Assembly: GCA_963710535.1 (NCBI GenBank)
Contig: CAVQAW010000010.1
Location: 1-64,000 of the forward strand
Reading direction: 5' to 3'
DNA length: 64,000 bases
Source: Pelagihabitans sp963710535
GTDB taxonomy: Bacteria > Bacteroidota > Bacteroidia > Flavobacteriales > Flavobacteriaceae
The translations under genes were made by a program, and so were the position numbers. Positions 33,054 through 41,554 of this stretch are shown here, in pieces. The notes under the pieces were generated by a model. It made no database searches. It was not told where the DNA came from and saw only the letters and a list, made by a program, of their open reading frames with translations. How positions within the stretch are numbered: position 1 is the first letter of the stretch; each line of letters starts with the position of its first letter.

Positions 33054-33818
33054 ATGAAGCGCATCTTCAAAATCATCCTAAAAATCGTTCCAAGACCGCT
33101 ATTGATCAGATTGAGTTACCTCACCACTCCCCTATTATCATTGGCGCTTAAGGGAAACATGTATACCGATCCCATCGACGGCAAATCCTTTAAAAAATTG
33201 CTCCCCTATGGCTATGAGAATCCCAGGGAAAATGTGCTCTCCCCTTCCACCTTGTCATTGGAACGCCATCGGTTGTTATGGCTTTATTTGAAAAATGAGA
33301 CCGACTTTTTCAGTGCCCCGTTGAAAGTACTGCATTTTGCACCGGAACAGGCTTTTTATAAGCGTTTTCGGTCACTTAAAAACCTGAGCTACACCACCAC
33401 TGACCTGAACTCCCCACTGGCAGATGTAAAAGCCGATATCTGCAACCTACCCTTTGCCGATAACAGCTTCGACGTGATTCTTTGCAACCATGTTCTGGAG
33501 CATATCCCCGACGACAAAAAGGCCATGCAGGAATTGTTCAGGGTACTTCGTCCCAAGGGTTGGGGAATTTTTCAGATTCCGCAAGACCTGCAGCGCAAAA
33601 CCACTTTTGAAGACCATAGCATCACCGATAAAAAGGAACGTGCCAAAATTTTCGGGCAATACGATCACGTCAGGATCTATGGATGGGATTTTTTCGACAA
33701 ACTCAAAAGCGTTGGTTTTAAGACGGAAGCAGTAGCATATGGTGCAGGCCTATCGCCGGCGGAAGTTGAAAAATATCGCTTGGCCAAAGGGGAGGTCATC
33801 CCCTTGGTCCGCAAATAA
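33054..33818 (+). CDS. Class I SAM-dependent methyltransferase
   Basis: A 254-residue protein of the Methyltransf_11 type. The SAM-binding core spans about residues 85-190: VLHFAPEQAF in place of the usual glycine-rich motif I, TTDLNSPLADV, DICNLPFADNSFDVILCNHV (motif with acidic ends) and LRPKGWGIFQIP. An N-terminal stretch (LKIVPRPLLIRLSYLTTPLL) is hydrophobic and may touch the membrane. The substrate is unknown. ATG 33054 is used; a GTG lies 6 nt upstream. It is probably cotranscribed with map and ends 3 bp before the convergent apbE stop. Confidence 0.8.
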   Translation: MKRIFKIILKIVPRPLLIRLSYLTTPLLSLALKGNMYTDPIDGKSFKKLLPYGYENPRENVLSPSTLSLERHRLLWLYLKNETDFFSAPLKVLHFAPEQAFYKRFRSLKNLSYTTTDLNSPLADVKADICNLPFADNSFDVILCNHVLEHIPDDKKAMQELFRVLRPKGWGIFQIPQDLQRKTTFEDHSITDKKERAKIFGQYDHVRIYGWDFFDKLKSVGFKTEAVAYGAGLSPAEVEKYRLAKGEVIPLVRK

Positions 33819-33821
33819 GGT

Positions 33822-34829
33822 TTATTCAACCAGCAGCGCCTTGAGTCCGGCAGTCATGAACTCTTGTGTTTTACCCTGCTGATCGATGTATACGATATAA
33901 GCGTCGAGCGCATTCTGCCCTGCCAAATACGCCATGGCTTCGTCCAAATCCATCGCCATAAATGCGGTGGCAAAGGCATCGGCCGTGGCACAGTTTTCGG
34001 CCAGTACGGTCACTCCTAGGGTGTTACCGTTTTTTGTAAAGCCCGTTTTAGGGTCGACGGTATGAACGAATTTTGTCCCGGTTTGCGGGTCGATACGATA
34101 TTTACGGTAATTGCCTGAAGAGGCCAACGCCCTATCCTTGAGATAAATCATTATTTTGAGGCCCCTGCCTTCTTCGATCTGGGGATCGTCGATGCCCACC
34201 AACCATGGTTTCATTTTGATCCTGTTTTCACCCTTTGATACGAGTTCCCCGCCTACTTCCAACAGATAGTTTTGAACTCCTTTTTGATCCATCAACAAGG
34301 CCAAACGGTCGATGGCATATCCTTTCGCGATGGCATTGAAATCGAGGTAAACATTGGCGTTTGCTTTAGTGATTGTCCCCTTCTCGGAAATATTTATTTT
34401 GTCGAGCCCTACAGAAGCCAGTAAACTATCGACCTTCAGACTGTCCATTGCCAATTCCGGTCCGGGGCCGAAACCCCACGCATTGACCAAGGAGCCTACC
34501 GTGGGGTCGAAATACCCGTTGGTTTTATGGTTCACCTCCTTGGAACGTTCCAACACCTCTCTGAACATCTGGTCTACGACCACAGTAGTATCTCCTTGGT
34601 TTATTCTGGAGATATCAGAATCCGGGATATAGGTCGACAGGGATCGGTTGACGGCCATGAAGACCGAATCGATTTCCTTTTGGTAATCCACTTTTTGTTC
34701 GGTCAGGTATATGATGCTGTAAGAGGTGCCCAAGGCCCCCCCTACATTTTCGTTTTTGATCCATCGGTTGGTCTCAGGGGTACAGGAAACCATCCCGATC
34801 AACAGTAACATTATTGGGAAGCCCTTCAT
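33822..34829 (-). CDS. apbE: FAD:protein FMN transferase (lipoprotein)
   Basis: A 335-residue ApbE, which splits FAD and attaches FMN to a threonine of target flavoproteins, here most likely NqrB and NqrC of the adjacent operon. The N-terminus MLLLIGMVSC is a lipobox with C16, so the enzyme is membrane-anchored on the periplasmic side. Family motifs are ALGTSYSIIYL, STYIPDSDISRIN, YFDPTVGSLVNAWGFGP, LDFNAIAKGYAIDRL, YLLEVGGELVSKG, SSGNYRKYRI and HTVDPKTGFT. It starts 1 bp after the small conserved gene upstream, so the two form one unit. Confidence 0.92.
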   Translation of the reverse strand: MKGFPIMLLLIGMVSCTPETNRWIKNENVGGALGTSYSIIYLTEQKVDYQKEIDSVFMAVNRSLSTYIPDSDISRINQGDTTVVVDQMFREVLERSKEVNHKTNGYFDPTVGSLVNAWGFGPGPELAMDSLKVDSLLASVGLDKINISEKGTITKANANVYLDFNAIAKGYAIDRLALLMDQKGVQNYLLEVGGELVSKGENRIKMKPWLVGIDDPQIEEGRGLKIMIYLKDRALASSGNYRKYRIDPQTGTKFVHTVDPKTGFTKNGNTLGVTVLAENCATADAFATAFMAMDLDEAMAYLAGQNALDAYIVYIDQQGKTQEFMTAGLKALLVE

Positions 34830-34830
34830 A

Positions 34831-35187
34831 TCAAATCTCTATTAATCCTTCGTAATCGACAATATATTCCTCATTGAGGTACAGCGGCCTTTCAATGTCC
34901 GCGGCATTGGCCAGGCCCACGCCCGCATAATAGGTCTTCGCTTCGAATTTCAGGGCATGTGCCTTCATTTTTTCCATAAATACTTGATCGAAAAGCTTAG
35001 GGTCTTGAGGATAGGTAACCGTTCGAACGATGATAAAATGCAATTGCTTCTCTTTGAGGCAAACGAACTGCGGATTTTTCTTCGGTTTACTGTTCACGCC
35101 CATGAATTCGAATCCATCGGCCTCCAATTGCCGACCGACAATATTCATGGCCAACTGATATATTTCTTGTGGATTCAGTTCCCTCAT
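34831..35187 (-). CDS. Conserved 118-residue protein of the NQR region
   Basis: A small soluble protein with no membrane segment and no cysteine cluster, MRELNPQEIYQLAMNIVG to IVDYEGLIEI. I know such proteins from the same position in flavobacterial NQR regions, where they are sometimes labelled as an NqrF-like subunit. Nothing in the sequence resembles NqrF, so I treat the function as unknown. It sits between nqrF and apbE, 1 bp before apbE, and after a terminator hairpin. A role in NQR assembly or flavinylation is only a guess from context. Confidence 0.75.
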   Translation of the reverse strand: MRELNPQEIYQLAMNIVGRQLEADGFEFMGVNSKPKKNPQFVCLKEKQLHFIIVRTVTYPQDPKLFDQVFMEKMKAHALKFEAKTYYAGVGLANAADIERPLYLNEEYIVDYEGLIEI

Positions 35188-35199
35188 CGCCTGTTTACA

Positions 35200-35238
35200 T
35201 TAAAAAACCGATACGCTTGCATATCGGTTTCTTTTTTT
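35200..35238 (-). terminator. Terminator after nqrF
   Basis: The stem AAACCGATA / TATCGGTTT (35205-35213, 35222-35230) with an 8-nt loop has six T on the minus strand and seven T on plus. It would end or attenuate the nqr transcript before the 118-residue gene and apbE. Confidence 0.75.
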
Positions 35239-35296
35239 ACCATGGTCCATTGCCACGGTTGTTGCATCAATCTAATTGAAAACGGTAATCTCGGAA

Positions 35297-36604
35297 TCAA
35301 CCCCCGAAATCATCGAATCGGATATGCTCATCCGGAATCCCGAAATCCTCCCCCATTTTTTGCACCGCCTTGTTCATCAATGGCGGGCCACAGAAATAGA
35401 GCTCGATATCCTCTGGAGATTCATGTTTGCTCAGATAGTTATCTATCACACAGTTATGGATGAAGCCTACAAAGCCGTCACCTGGGGCATCGATGTTTTC
35501 CTTGACTTTCCAATTGTCTTCAGGCAAGGGCTCCGATAACGCCATATAAAACTTAAAGTTCGGAAAATCCTTTTCGAGTTTTTTGAAATGATCGATATAG
35601 AACAGCTCCCTTTTTGAACGGCCTCCATACCAATAGGAAACTTTACGATTGGTTTTGAGCGTTTTGAAAAGGTGATAGAGATGCGAACGCATCGGAGCCA
35701 TTCCAGCTCCCCCGCCCACATACAACATCTCAGATTCCGATTCATTGATGAAGAACTCACCATAGGGGCCCGAAATGGTTACGGGATCGCCTTCCTTAAG
35801 GCCAAAGATATAGGACGAGGCTATGCCCGGGTTTACATCCATCCATCCATTTTTGGAACGGTCCCATGGTGGGGTGGCAATACGTACGTTCAACATGATT
35901 TCCCTTCCTTCTGCAGGATAAGACGCCATGGAATAAGCCCTTTCAACGGTTTCCGGATTTTTCATGACCAAAGGCCAAAGATTGAATTTGTCCCATTCGG
36001 CCTTAAACTTATCCGGGGTCTCATGTTCTTCGGGATGTGCGGTAATATCTATATCGGCATATTTCACCTCACAGGGCGGTATTTCGATCTGGATATAGCC
36101 GCCAGCTTTATAGCCCATATCTTCCGGTATCTCTACCACGAATTCCTTGATGAAGGAGGCTACATTATAATTTCTGACCACCTTGGCGGGCCATTTTTTG
36201 ATTCCAAAAACCTCTTCGGGAATGGTGATTTCCATATCCTGTTTCACCTTTACCTGACAGGCCAAACGGGCTCCGTGGTTCAGTTCTTTTTTGGAGAAGT
36301 GCGGCGTTTCGGTAGGCAAGGCCTCCCCACCGCCCGAAAGCACATGGCATTCACATTGAATACAAGTCCCACCGCCACCACAGGCGGAAGGCAGAAATAT
36401 CTTTTGCCCCCCCAGGGTAGACAATAAGGAGTTCCCTGAAGCGACCTCGATCTTGCGTTCTCCATTGATAGTGATGGATACAGGGCCGGAAGGAGACAGT
36501 TTTTCCTTGGTGAACAGCAAAAGGGCTACCAATAACAATAACAGGAGTAAAAAGGCGACCACGGTTATCAACATGGTGCCACCGGTACTTGCAGCTAAAA
36601 TCAT
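35297..36604 (-). CDS. nqrF: Na+-translocating NADH:quinone reductase subunit F
   Basis: 435 residues. One N-terminal membrane helix (13-30) is followed by a 2Fe-2S ferredoxin domain with ligands C74, C80, C83 and C115 (CGGGGTCIQCEC, ARLACQV). Then come an FAD-binding domain with RAYSMASYP (222-230) and an NADH-binding domain with GGGAGMAPMRSH from 297, YWYGGRS and ELYFCGPPLMN, ending in the conserved acidic-aromatic tail. It oxidises NADH in the cytoplasm and feeds electrons to the pump. Last nqr gene, 2 bp after nqrE and before a terminator. Confidence 0.96.
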   Translation of the reverse strand: MILAASTGGTMLITVVAFLLLLLLLVALLLFTKEKLSPSGPVSITINGERKIEVASGNSLLSTLGGQKIFLPSACGGGGTCIQCECHVLSGGGEALPTETPHFSKKELNHGARLACQVKVKQDMEITIPEEVFGIKKWPAKVVRNYNVASFIKEFVVEIPEDMGYKAGGYIQIEIPPCEVKYADIDITAHPEEHETPDKFKAEWDKFNLWPLVMKNPETVERAYSMASYPAEGREIMLNVRIATPPWDRSKNGWMDVNPGIASSYIFGLKEGDPVTISGPYGEFFINESESEMLYVGGGAGMAPMRSHLYHLFKTLKTNRKVSYWYGGRSKRELFYIDHFKKLEKDFPNFKFYMALSEPLPEDNWKVKENIDAPGDGFVGFIHNCVIDNYLSKHESPEDIELYFCGPPLMNKAVQKMGEDFGIPDEHIRFDDFGG

Positions 36605-36606
36605 CT

Positions 36607-37347
36607 TTATTCTTTTATGGCATCGTTATAAGAGACTTCCTTCTTGGTAGCAAGCTCTTCTTCCTTGATTTCTTTTTTCTTTTCAATTTTCTTGGCGGTT
36701 GCAGGCGTCTCCACGGGAGCCTCGTCACCCCCGGTAAGCATTCCCCCGAAGCTCATAAAACCAATGGCCATTAGCCCCGTAATGATAAAGGTGATGCCCA
36801 AGCCCCTTAGTGGCGGTGGCACGTTGGAATATCGGATTTTCTCCCGGATAGCGGCAATGGCCAAAATCGCCAAAAACCATCCGATACCTGAGGCCAGGCC
36901 GTAATTGAAGGCCAAACCCAGGGTTTGTATATCGCGTGACTGCATAAAAAGTGATCCTCCCAAAATAGCGCAGTTTACAGCGATCAAGGGCAAAAAGATG
37001 CCCAATGAATTATAAAGGGAAGGTGAGAATTTTTCCACAACGATTTCAACGAGTTGCACCATAGTGGCAATGGTGGCTATAAAAAGGATGAACGATAAAA
37101 AGCTGAGATTGTACTCGGCATATTCAGGTCCCAGCCATGCCAAGGCACCGTCGCGCAATATGTATTGATCTAACAGCCAGTTCAAAGGAACGGTGACCGC
37201 AAGAACAAATATTACGGCAGCCCCAAGGCCTACCGCTGTGGTCACCTTTTTGGAAACGGCCAGGTATGAACACATACCAAGGAAGGTCGCAAACACCATA
37301 TTATCGATAAATATGGATTTAAAAAATAATTCAACATGCTCCAACAT
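36607..37347 (-). CDS. nqrE: Na+-translocating NADH:quinone reductase subunit E
   Basis: A 246-residue integral membrane subunit with six helices. The conserved NCAILGGSLFMQSRD segment carries one of the two cysteines that bind the iron centre shared with NqrD, and the N-terminal TFLGMCSYLAVSK carries the other. It is about 45 residues longer than typical NqrE (about 200). The extra C-terminal tail after GGDEAP is rich in Lys and Glu (KKIEKKKEIKEEEL). It lies 25 bp after nqrD and 2 bp before nqrF. Confidence 0.94.
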   Translation of the reverse strand: MLEHVELFFKSIFIDNMVFATFLGMCSYLAVSKKVTTAVGLGAAVIFVLAVTVPLNWLLDQYILRDGALAWLGPEYAEYNLSFLSFILFIATIATMVQLVEIVVEKFSPSLYNSLGIFLPLIAVNCAILGGSLFMQSRDIQTLGLAFNYGLASGIGWFLAILAIAAIREKIRYSNVPPPLRGLGITFIITGLMAIGFMSFGGMLTGGDEAPVETPATAKKIEKKKEIKEEELATKKEVSYNDAIKE

Positions 37348-37372
37348 AATTGGTTCGGTTTAAAGTCTCTTT

Positions 37373-38021
37373 TTAATTTTCTTCTATAAGGGCCTTATTG
37401 CGCGACCGCTGTACCCAAATAAGGATGCCTACAACGATCAGTGCCATGGGGGACAACAGCATAAATCCATTATTTTCATACCCAAAGCCATATAGCCCGG
37501 TCTTGGCGATGGGATCGCCCAACACCTTCATGCCCAAGTAAGGTGCCCGAGCCCAGCAACTCTCTAAAGAAGCCAACAATGATCAGAATGATACCATAAC
37601 CCGCGGAATTGCCGATGCCATCCAAAAATGATCTCCATGGTCCGTTACCCAAGGCAAAGGCCTCGAAACGGCCCATAATAATACAGTTCGTAATGATCAG
37701 GCCCACAAAAACCGATAGGGTTTTGCTCAGTTCATAGGCAAAGGCCTTCAGTACTTGGTCGACCATGATTACCAGTGCAGCAACTACCACCAATTGTACG
37801 ATGATCCTAATTTTAGAGGGCACGATATTGCGTAACAGGGAAATGACCACATTTCCCAAACCCAGTACGAACATCACCGATAGGGCCATAACGATGGAGG
37901 CCTTCAATTCTGCCGTGATCGCCAGGGCGGAACAAATTCCCAAAACCTGTATGGTGATGGGGTTATTATCGGTCAATGGATCGAGCAACAGCCCTTTCTC
38001 TTTTTTGGTAAGTAGTGCCAT
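37373..38021 (-). CDS. nqrD: Na+-translocating NADH:quinone reductase subunit D (single-base frameshift in the sequence)
   Basis: NqrD is a six-helix membrane subunit that pairs with NqrE around an iron centre; LGICSALAIT and IITNCIIMGRFEAFA hold its conserved cysteines. The frame runs MALLTKKEKG to ELLGSGTLLG, then an extra base in a G-run (CCC at 37533-37535 on plus) shifts it. The true ending MKVLGDPIAKTGLYGFGYEN to NKALIEEN is found in the next frame and stops at 37373. The joined protein has normal length and content. As all neighbours are intact, I read this as a consensus error in a working gene. Confidence 0.9.
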
Positions 38022-38024
38022 AGA

Positions 38025-38777
38025 TTATTTGTTAGCTCTTATGGTTTCTAAATAAGGTTTGTACATTTTTACGCTTTCCTTGATCATTGCGGAAACGCCA
38101 TTGCCTGTGATAGTCGCACCGGCCAAGGCATCCACCTCATTGTCGTCCTTGATGTTGTTGGTAGGGTCATTATTGCCCTTAGCCACTGTTATGCCAGCAT
38201 ACTCAGTGCCATCCAGAATGCTTTCGCCTGCGAAATCATCCATAAAATAGCGTTGTTTTATATTGGCGCCCAAACCAGGTGTTTCTGCCTTGTGATCAAA
38301 GTATACCCCCTGCACGATCAAGTTCTGATCCAGAGCCACGAACCCCCAAATGGCGTCCCAAAGGCCCTTACCCCGCATCGGGATGATGTAGAACTTCTTG
38401 CCATCCTTCTCCCCGAGGAACAAGGGCAATTTTCTGGTTTCCCCATTTTTGGCAGCGGTTTCCTGTTTTTTAAGGTCGATCAGATAAGCTTGGTCATTTT
38501 CCGTGATCTTGTCCCCTTCGATCACCAGTTGTTCCTGGATGTATTTCGAAAATTCACCGGCTACCTTATCGGTGGGAATAAAATTGACACTGCCCTCATC
38601 CTCGTTCTCATTGATGCCCATGGCATAAAGGATGTTCTGTTGCTTTTCCAACCGTTCGTTCTCGCTTATCTTTTCACTGAGGGCCGAGGCGAAAAAGGCC
38701 AGGAGTGAACCCACAACGATGACCATGACGGCCGCGAAAATTACGGTATAACTATTCTTATCTGTATTGATTGCCAT
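38025..38777 (-). CDS. nqrC: Na+-translocating NADH:quinone reductase subunit C
   Basis: 250 residues. One N-terminal helix (11-31) is followed by a periplasmic FMN-binding domain. The covalent FMN site is T222 in D216-A-L-A-G-A-T222, which fits the Dxx(S/T)GA(T/S) signal recognised by ApbE, with Ala where Ser or Thr is usual. GLGANI and PGLG precede it as in the family. It passes electrons between NqrF/NqrD-E and NqrB. 3-bp gaps on both sides place it in the operon. Confidence 0.95.
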   Translation of the reverse strand: MAINTDKNSYTVIFAAVMVIVVGSLLAFFASALSEKISENERLEKQQNILYAMGINENEDEGSVNFIPTDKVAGEFSKYIQEQLVIEGDKITENDQAYLIDLKKQETAAKNGETRKLPLFLGEKDGKKFYIIPMRGKGLWDAIWGFVALDQNLIVQGVYFDHKAETPGLGANIKQRYFMDDFAGESILDGTEYAGITVAKGNNDPTNNIKDDNEVDALAGATITGNGVSAMIKESVKMYKPYLETIRANK

Positions 38778-38779
38778 GT

Positions 38780-40054
38780 TTATACGGTTTCTGCTTTTAG
38801 TTCTTGCGCCTTGCCATCACTGTCTTTCGGAAGGATCACGGCGTTTTTCAATCTTTTCAATCTTCGGTTGATGTTGGCCCTCACCACATAGTGGTCAATG
38901 GTCGGCGCAAAAACGTTCATCAGCAGGATGGCCAAAAATACGCCTTCCGGATAGGCAGGATTGAACACCCTGATCATCACCGATATCAGCCCGATAAAAA
39001 AGCCGTAGAACCACTTGCCCCGATTGGTCTGTGCACCGGTTACCGGATCGGTGGCCATATAAACGATACCGAAGGCCAATCCACCTACGATCAGATGTTT
39101 CCAGAAGTCGAAACTCATCAAGCCGTAAAACTTACTGCCCTCGCCAATCCATCCCGCATCGACCACTCCATTAAAAATCAATCCCATGGTCAACGACCCG
39201 ATCACGGCACTCAACATGATGCGCCAGCTTGCAATTTTGCTGAACACCAGGAACAGGCCGCCCAAGAGTATCAAAAAAGTAGAAGTTTCCCCAACGGAAC
39301 CGGGGATGAATCCGAAAAACATATCTGAAACGGAATAGGTAAAATCCGCACCCTTGTTCTGTGCCAAATAGCCCAAAATGGTCTCTCCCGAAATCGCGTC
39401 GGGTCCGCCTGCGCGTTCCACGGCGCCATGTACCCAAACCTTGTCGCCGCTCATCCAGGTGGGATACGCGAAAAACAGGAAAGCCCTGATGGTCAGGGCC
39501 GGGTTCAAAATATTCATTCCCGTACCGCCGAACACCTCTTTTCCGATGACCACCCCAAAAACAACGGCTACGGCCAACATCCACAAGGGGGTGTCGATAG
39601 GTACGATCAAGGGCACCAGCATGCCTGTCACCAGATAGCCTTCTTCCACTTCGTGCCCCTTGATGACGGCAAAGATAAACTCAACCAATAATCCCACTCC
39701 GTATGATACGACCAATAGGGGCAATACCTTGATAATACCGATCCAAAAATTATCCCAGGTCAGGAAGTTTTCGAACAGGGAGAAATTTTGCGGAAAGCCG
39801 TTAATGGCCGAATAATGCTGATAGCCTGCATTGAACATCGAAAACAACAACACCGGGACCAAAGCCATGATCACGGTATTCATAGTTCGCTTTAAATCGT
39901 CAGCACCCCTGATATGGCCACCCGAATGCGTGGTTTCGTCAGGAGAAAACAAAAAGGTATGGATTGCGTTAAAAGCGGGCGCCATTTTCTTGTCGCGGTA
40001 GTGGTGCTTTAAAATGTGCAGTCTTTTCTTAAAGGTCAATCTTTTGTCGCTCAT
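38780..40054 (-). CDS. nqrB: Na+-translocating NADH:quinone reductase subunit B
   Basis: A 424-residue membrane core subunit that couples electron flow to Na+ transport and carries FMN and riboflavin. The likely covalent FMN threonine is T225 in D219-A-I-S-G-E-T225, aligned in position with the flavinylated threonine of Vibrio NqrB. EEGYLVTGMLVPLIVPIDTP, FGGTGMNILNPALTIRAFLF and PGSVGETSTFLILLGG are hallmark segments. A long cytoplasmic N-terminus (MSDKRLTFKKRLHILKHHYR) is typical. 2-bp gaps to nqrA and nqrC. Confidence 0.96.
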   Translation of the reverse strand: MSDKRLTFKKRLHILKHHYRDKKMAPAFNAIHTFLFSPDETTHSGGHIRGADDLKRTMNTVIMALVPVLLFSMFNAGYQHYSAINGFPQNFSLFENFLTWDNFWIGIIKVLPLLVVSYGVGLLVEFIFAVIKGHEVEEGYLVTGMLVPLIVPIDTPLWMLAVAVVFGVVIGKEVFGGTGMNILNPALTIRAFLFFAYPTWMSGDKVWVHGAVERAGGPDAISGETILGYLAQNKGADFTYSVSDMFFGFIPGSVGETSTFLILLGGLFLVFSKIASWRIMLSAVIGSLTMGLIFNGVVDAGWIGEGSKFYGLMSFDFWKHLIVGGLAFGIVYMATDPVTGAQTNRGKWFYGFFIGLISVMIRVFNPAYPEGVFLAILLMNVFAPTIDHYVVRANINRRLKRLKNAVILPKDSDGKAQELKAETV

Positions 40055-40056
40055 TA

Positions 40057-41409
40057 TTATCCTATTTCTTTATACAATAAATCCAATCCTTCCCTGATGA
40101 TTTCTTGATGCGGCTGTTTCGAGATGCAGATAAATTCGGTCAATGAAAAATCCTCGGGAGCCACTTCGTACATTCCCAATTGTTCCATTTCATCCAAATC
40201 TTTCACCATACAGGCTTTCAGCAACTGCATGGGAAAAATGTCCATCGGAAATACTTCTTCATAGAGCCCGGTAACCACAAACGCCCTATGCTCCCCGTTG
40301 GTATTGGTGGTTAAATCGTATTTCTTTTTGGGCTGCAACCAGGAAAAAGTGAGTGCCCTGGTCGTAGAGATCTTATTGAAAACGGGCTTGTTCCACCCAA
40401 AAAATTCATAATCATCCCCTTCCGGAATCGCGGTCACGGTGTTGTTGTAATAGCCCAGATAACCATCCTGCCGGCTCTTTTTTCCCGTGAGCACATCCCC
40501 ATTGATCACCCTGAAATGTTTGGTATTCACGCCACTGGCATACAAAAAGGTAGCGATTTCGGTGCCTATTTTGGTCTTGTAATATTGGGGTGCCTTTACC
40601 GAAGACCCGACCAAGGCGACAATGCGTTCGGCATTGAACTTACCGGTGAGCAAGAGTTCCCCGATGATGACCAGATCCTGGGGAGTGATCGTCCATACCG
40701 TTTCCCCTTTGCTGATGGGGTCAATCTTGTTGATCTGTGTCCCTACCAATCCTGCCGGATGCGGACCGGAAATTCTGTGTAAACTGATGCCCTGGAGCGA
40801 AGCCAAGGGGGAATTCGAGGATTTTCCGACAGAAACATGAACCTTCCCGGGAGTCAGCTTGGCCAGGGCCGAAATTGCGGCCTGTAATTCCTTCTCCTTT
40901 CCCTGAAGGGCAAAATCAAGGTCTGCAGCCAAGGGAGCGGTGACATAGGCAGAAATGAAAATCGCCTTTGGCATGCTATCGGGATCTGCAATGATGTCAT
41001 AGGGCCTTTGCTTGATGAAAGGCCAACATCCGGCCTGCAATAGCAAGGTTTTTATTTTGGACGCGGGCGCTGTGGCCACCTCGATTTTTCCATAATCGAT
41101 GAACCGCTGTTCCTTGTCGGCCAATATTTTTAGGGAGAGTATACGGCGCCTGTCACCACGGATAATTTCTACGAGCTCACCGCTAACGGGTGAAGCAAAA
41201 CGCATCTCCTCTTTATTCTTGTTGTAAAAAAGAGCTTCCCCAGCGCTGACCTCGGCACCTTCCTTGATCAACATTTTCGGGGTTATCCCGTGAAAATCGT
41301 TTAGATTGATGGCGTAAACATTGCTTAAAACCGCTTTGGAGAGGGTTGGTACCGCGGCGCCAACAAGGTTTATGTTCAAGCCTTTTTTAATTCGGATGTC
41401 TTCAGACAT
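40057..41409 (-). CDS. nqrA: Na+-translocating NADH:quinone reductase subunit A
   Basis: A 450-residue cytoplasmic subunit, the first gene of the operon. It begins DIRIKKGLNINLVGAA with an N-terminal lipoyl-like barrel region (LIKEGAEVSAGEALFYNK, FASPVSGELVEIIRGDRRRI). It continues with SHGPHPAGLVGTQINKIDPI-type sequence (here ISGPHPAGLVGT), and ends with the SLTEFICISKQPHQEIIREG segment. NqrA has been linked to the quinone site. The promoter box at 41443-41450 leaves a leader of about 30 nt. Confidence 0.96.
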   Translation of the reverse strand: MSEDIRIKKGLNINLVGAAVPTLSKAVLSNVYAINLNDFHGITPKMLIKEGAEVSAGEALFYNKNKEEMRFASPVSGELVEIIRGDRRRILSLKILADKEQRFIDYGKIEVATAPASKIKTLLLQAGCWPFIKQRPYDIIADPDSMPKAIFISAYVTAPLAADLDFALQGKEKELQAAISALAKLTPGKVHVSVGKSSNSPLASLQGISLHRISGPHPAGLVGTQINKIDPISKGETVWTITPQDLVIIGELLLTGKFNAERIVALVGSSVKAPQYYKTKIGTEIATFLYASGVNTKHFRVINGDVLTGKKSRQDGYLGYYNNTVTAIPEGDDYEFFGWNKPVFNKISTTRALTFSWLQPKKKYDLTTNTNGEHRAFVVTGLYEEVFPMDIFPMQLLKACMVKDLDEMEQLGMYEVAPEDFSLTEFICISKQPHQEIIREGLDLLYKEIG

Positions 41410-41442
41410 ATATGCTAATCCTTAGGTTATCAAAAGCTGGGG

Positions 41443-41450
41443 CAAATTTA
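41443..41450 (-). promoter_or_regulatory. Promoter -7 box of the nqr operon
   Basis: TAAATTTG on the minus strand matches TAnnTTTG, 33 nt before the nqrA ATG. The divergent plug gene has its own box at 41534. Confidence 0.55.
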
Positions 41451-41533
41451 GCATTAAAACGAATGTTTTCATAATAATTGCCCATAAATTTGGACCGTAC
41501 ATCGATGTTAATTTTTTAGGTACGGTTTTTGTT

Positions 41534-41541
41534 TACCTTTG
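41534..41541 (+). promoter_or_regulatory. Promoter -7 box of the T9SS plug gene
   Basis: TACCTTTG, an exact match, 13 nt before the ATG at 41555. Confidence 0.55.
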
Positions 41542-41554
41542 GCCTTTAAATAGC

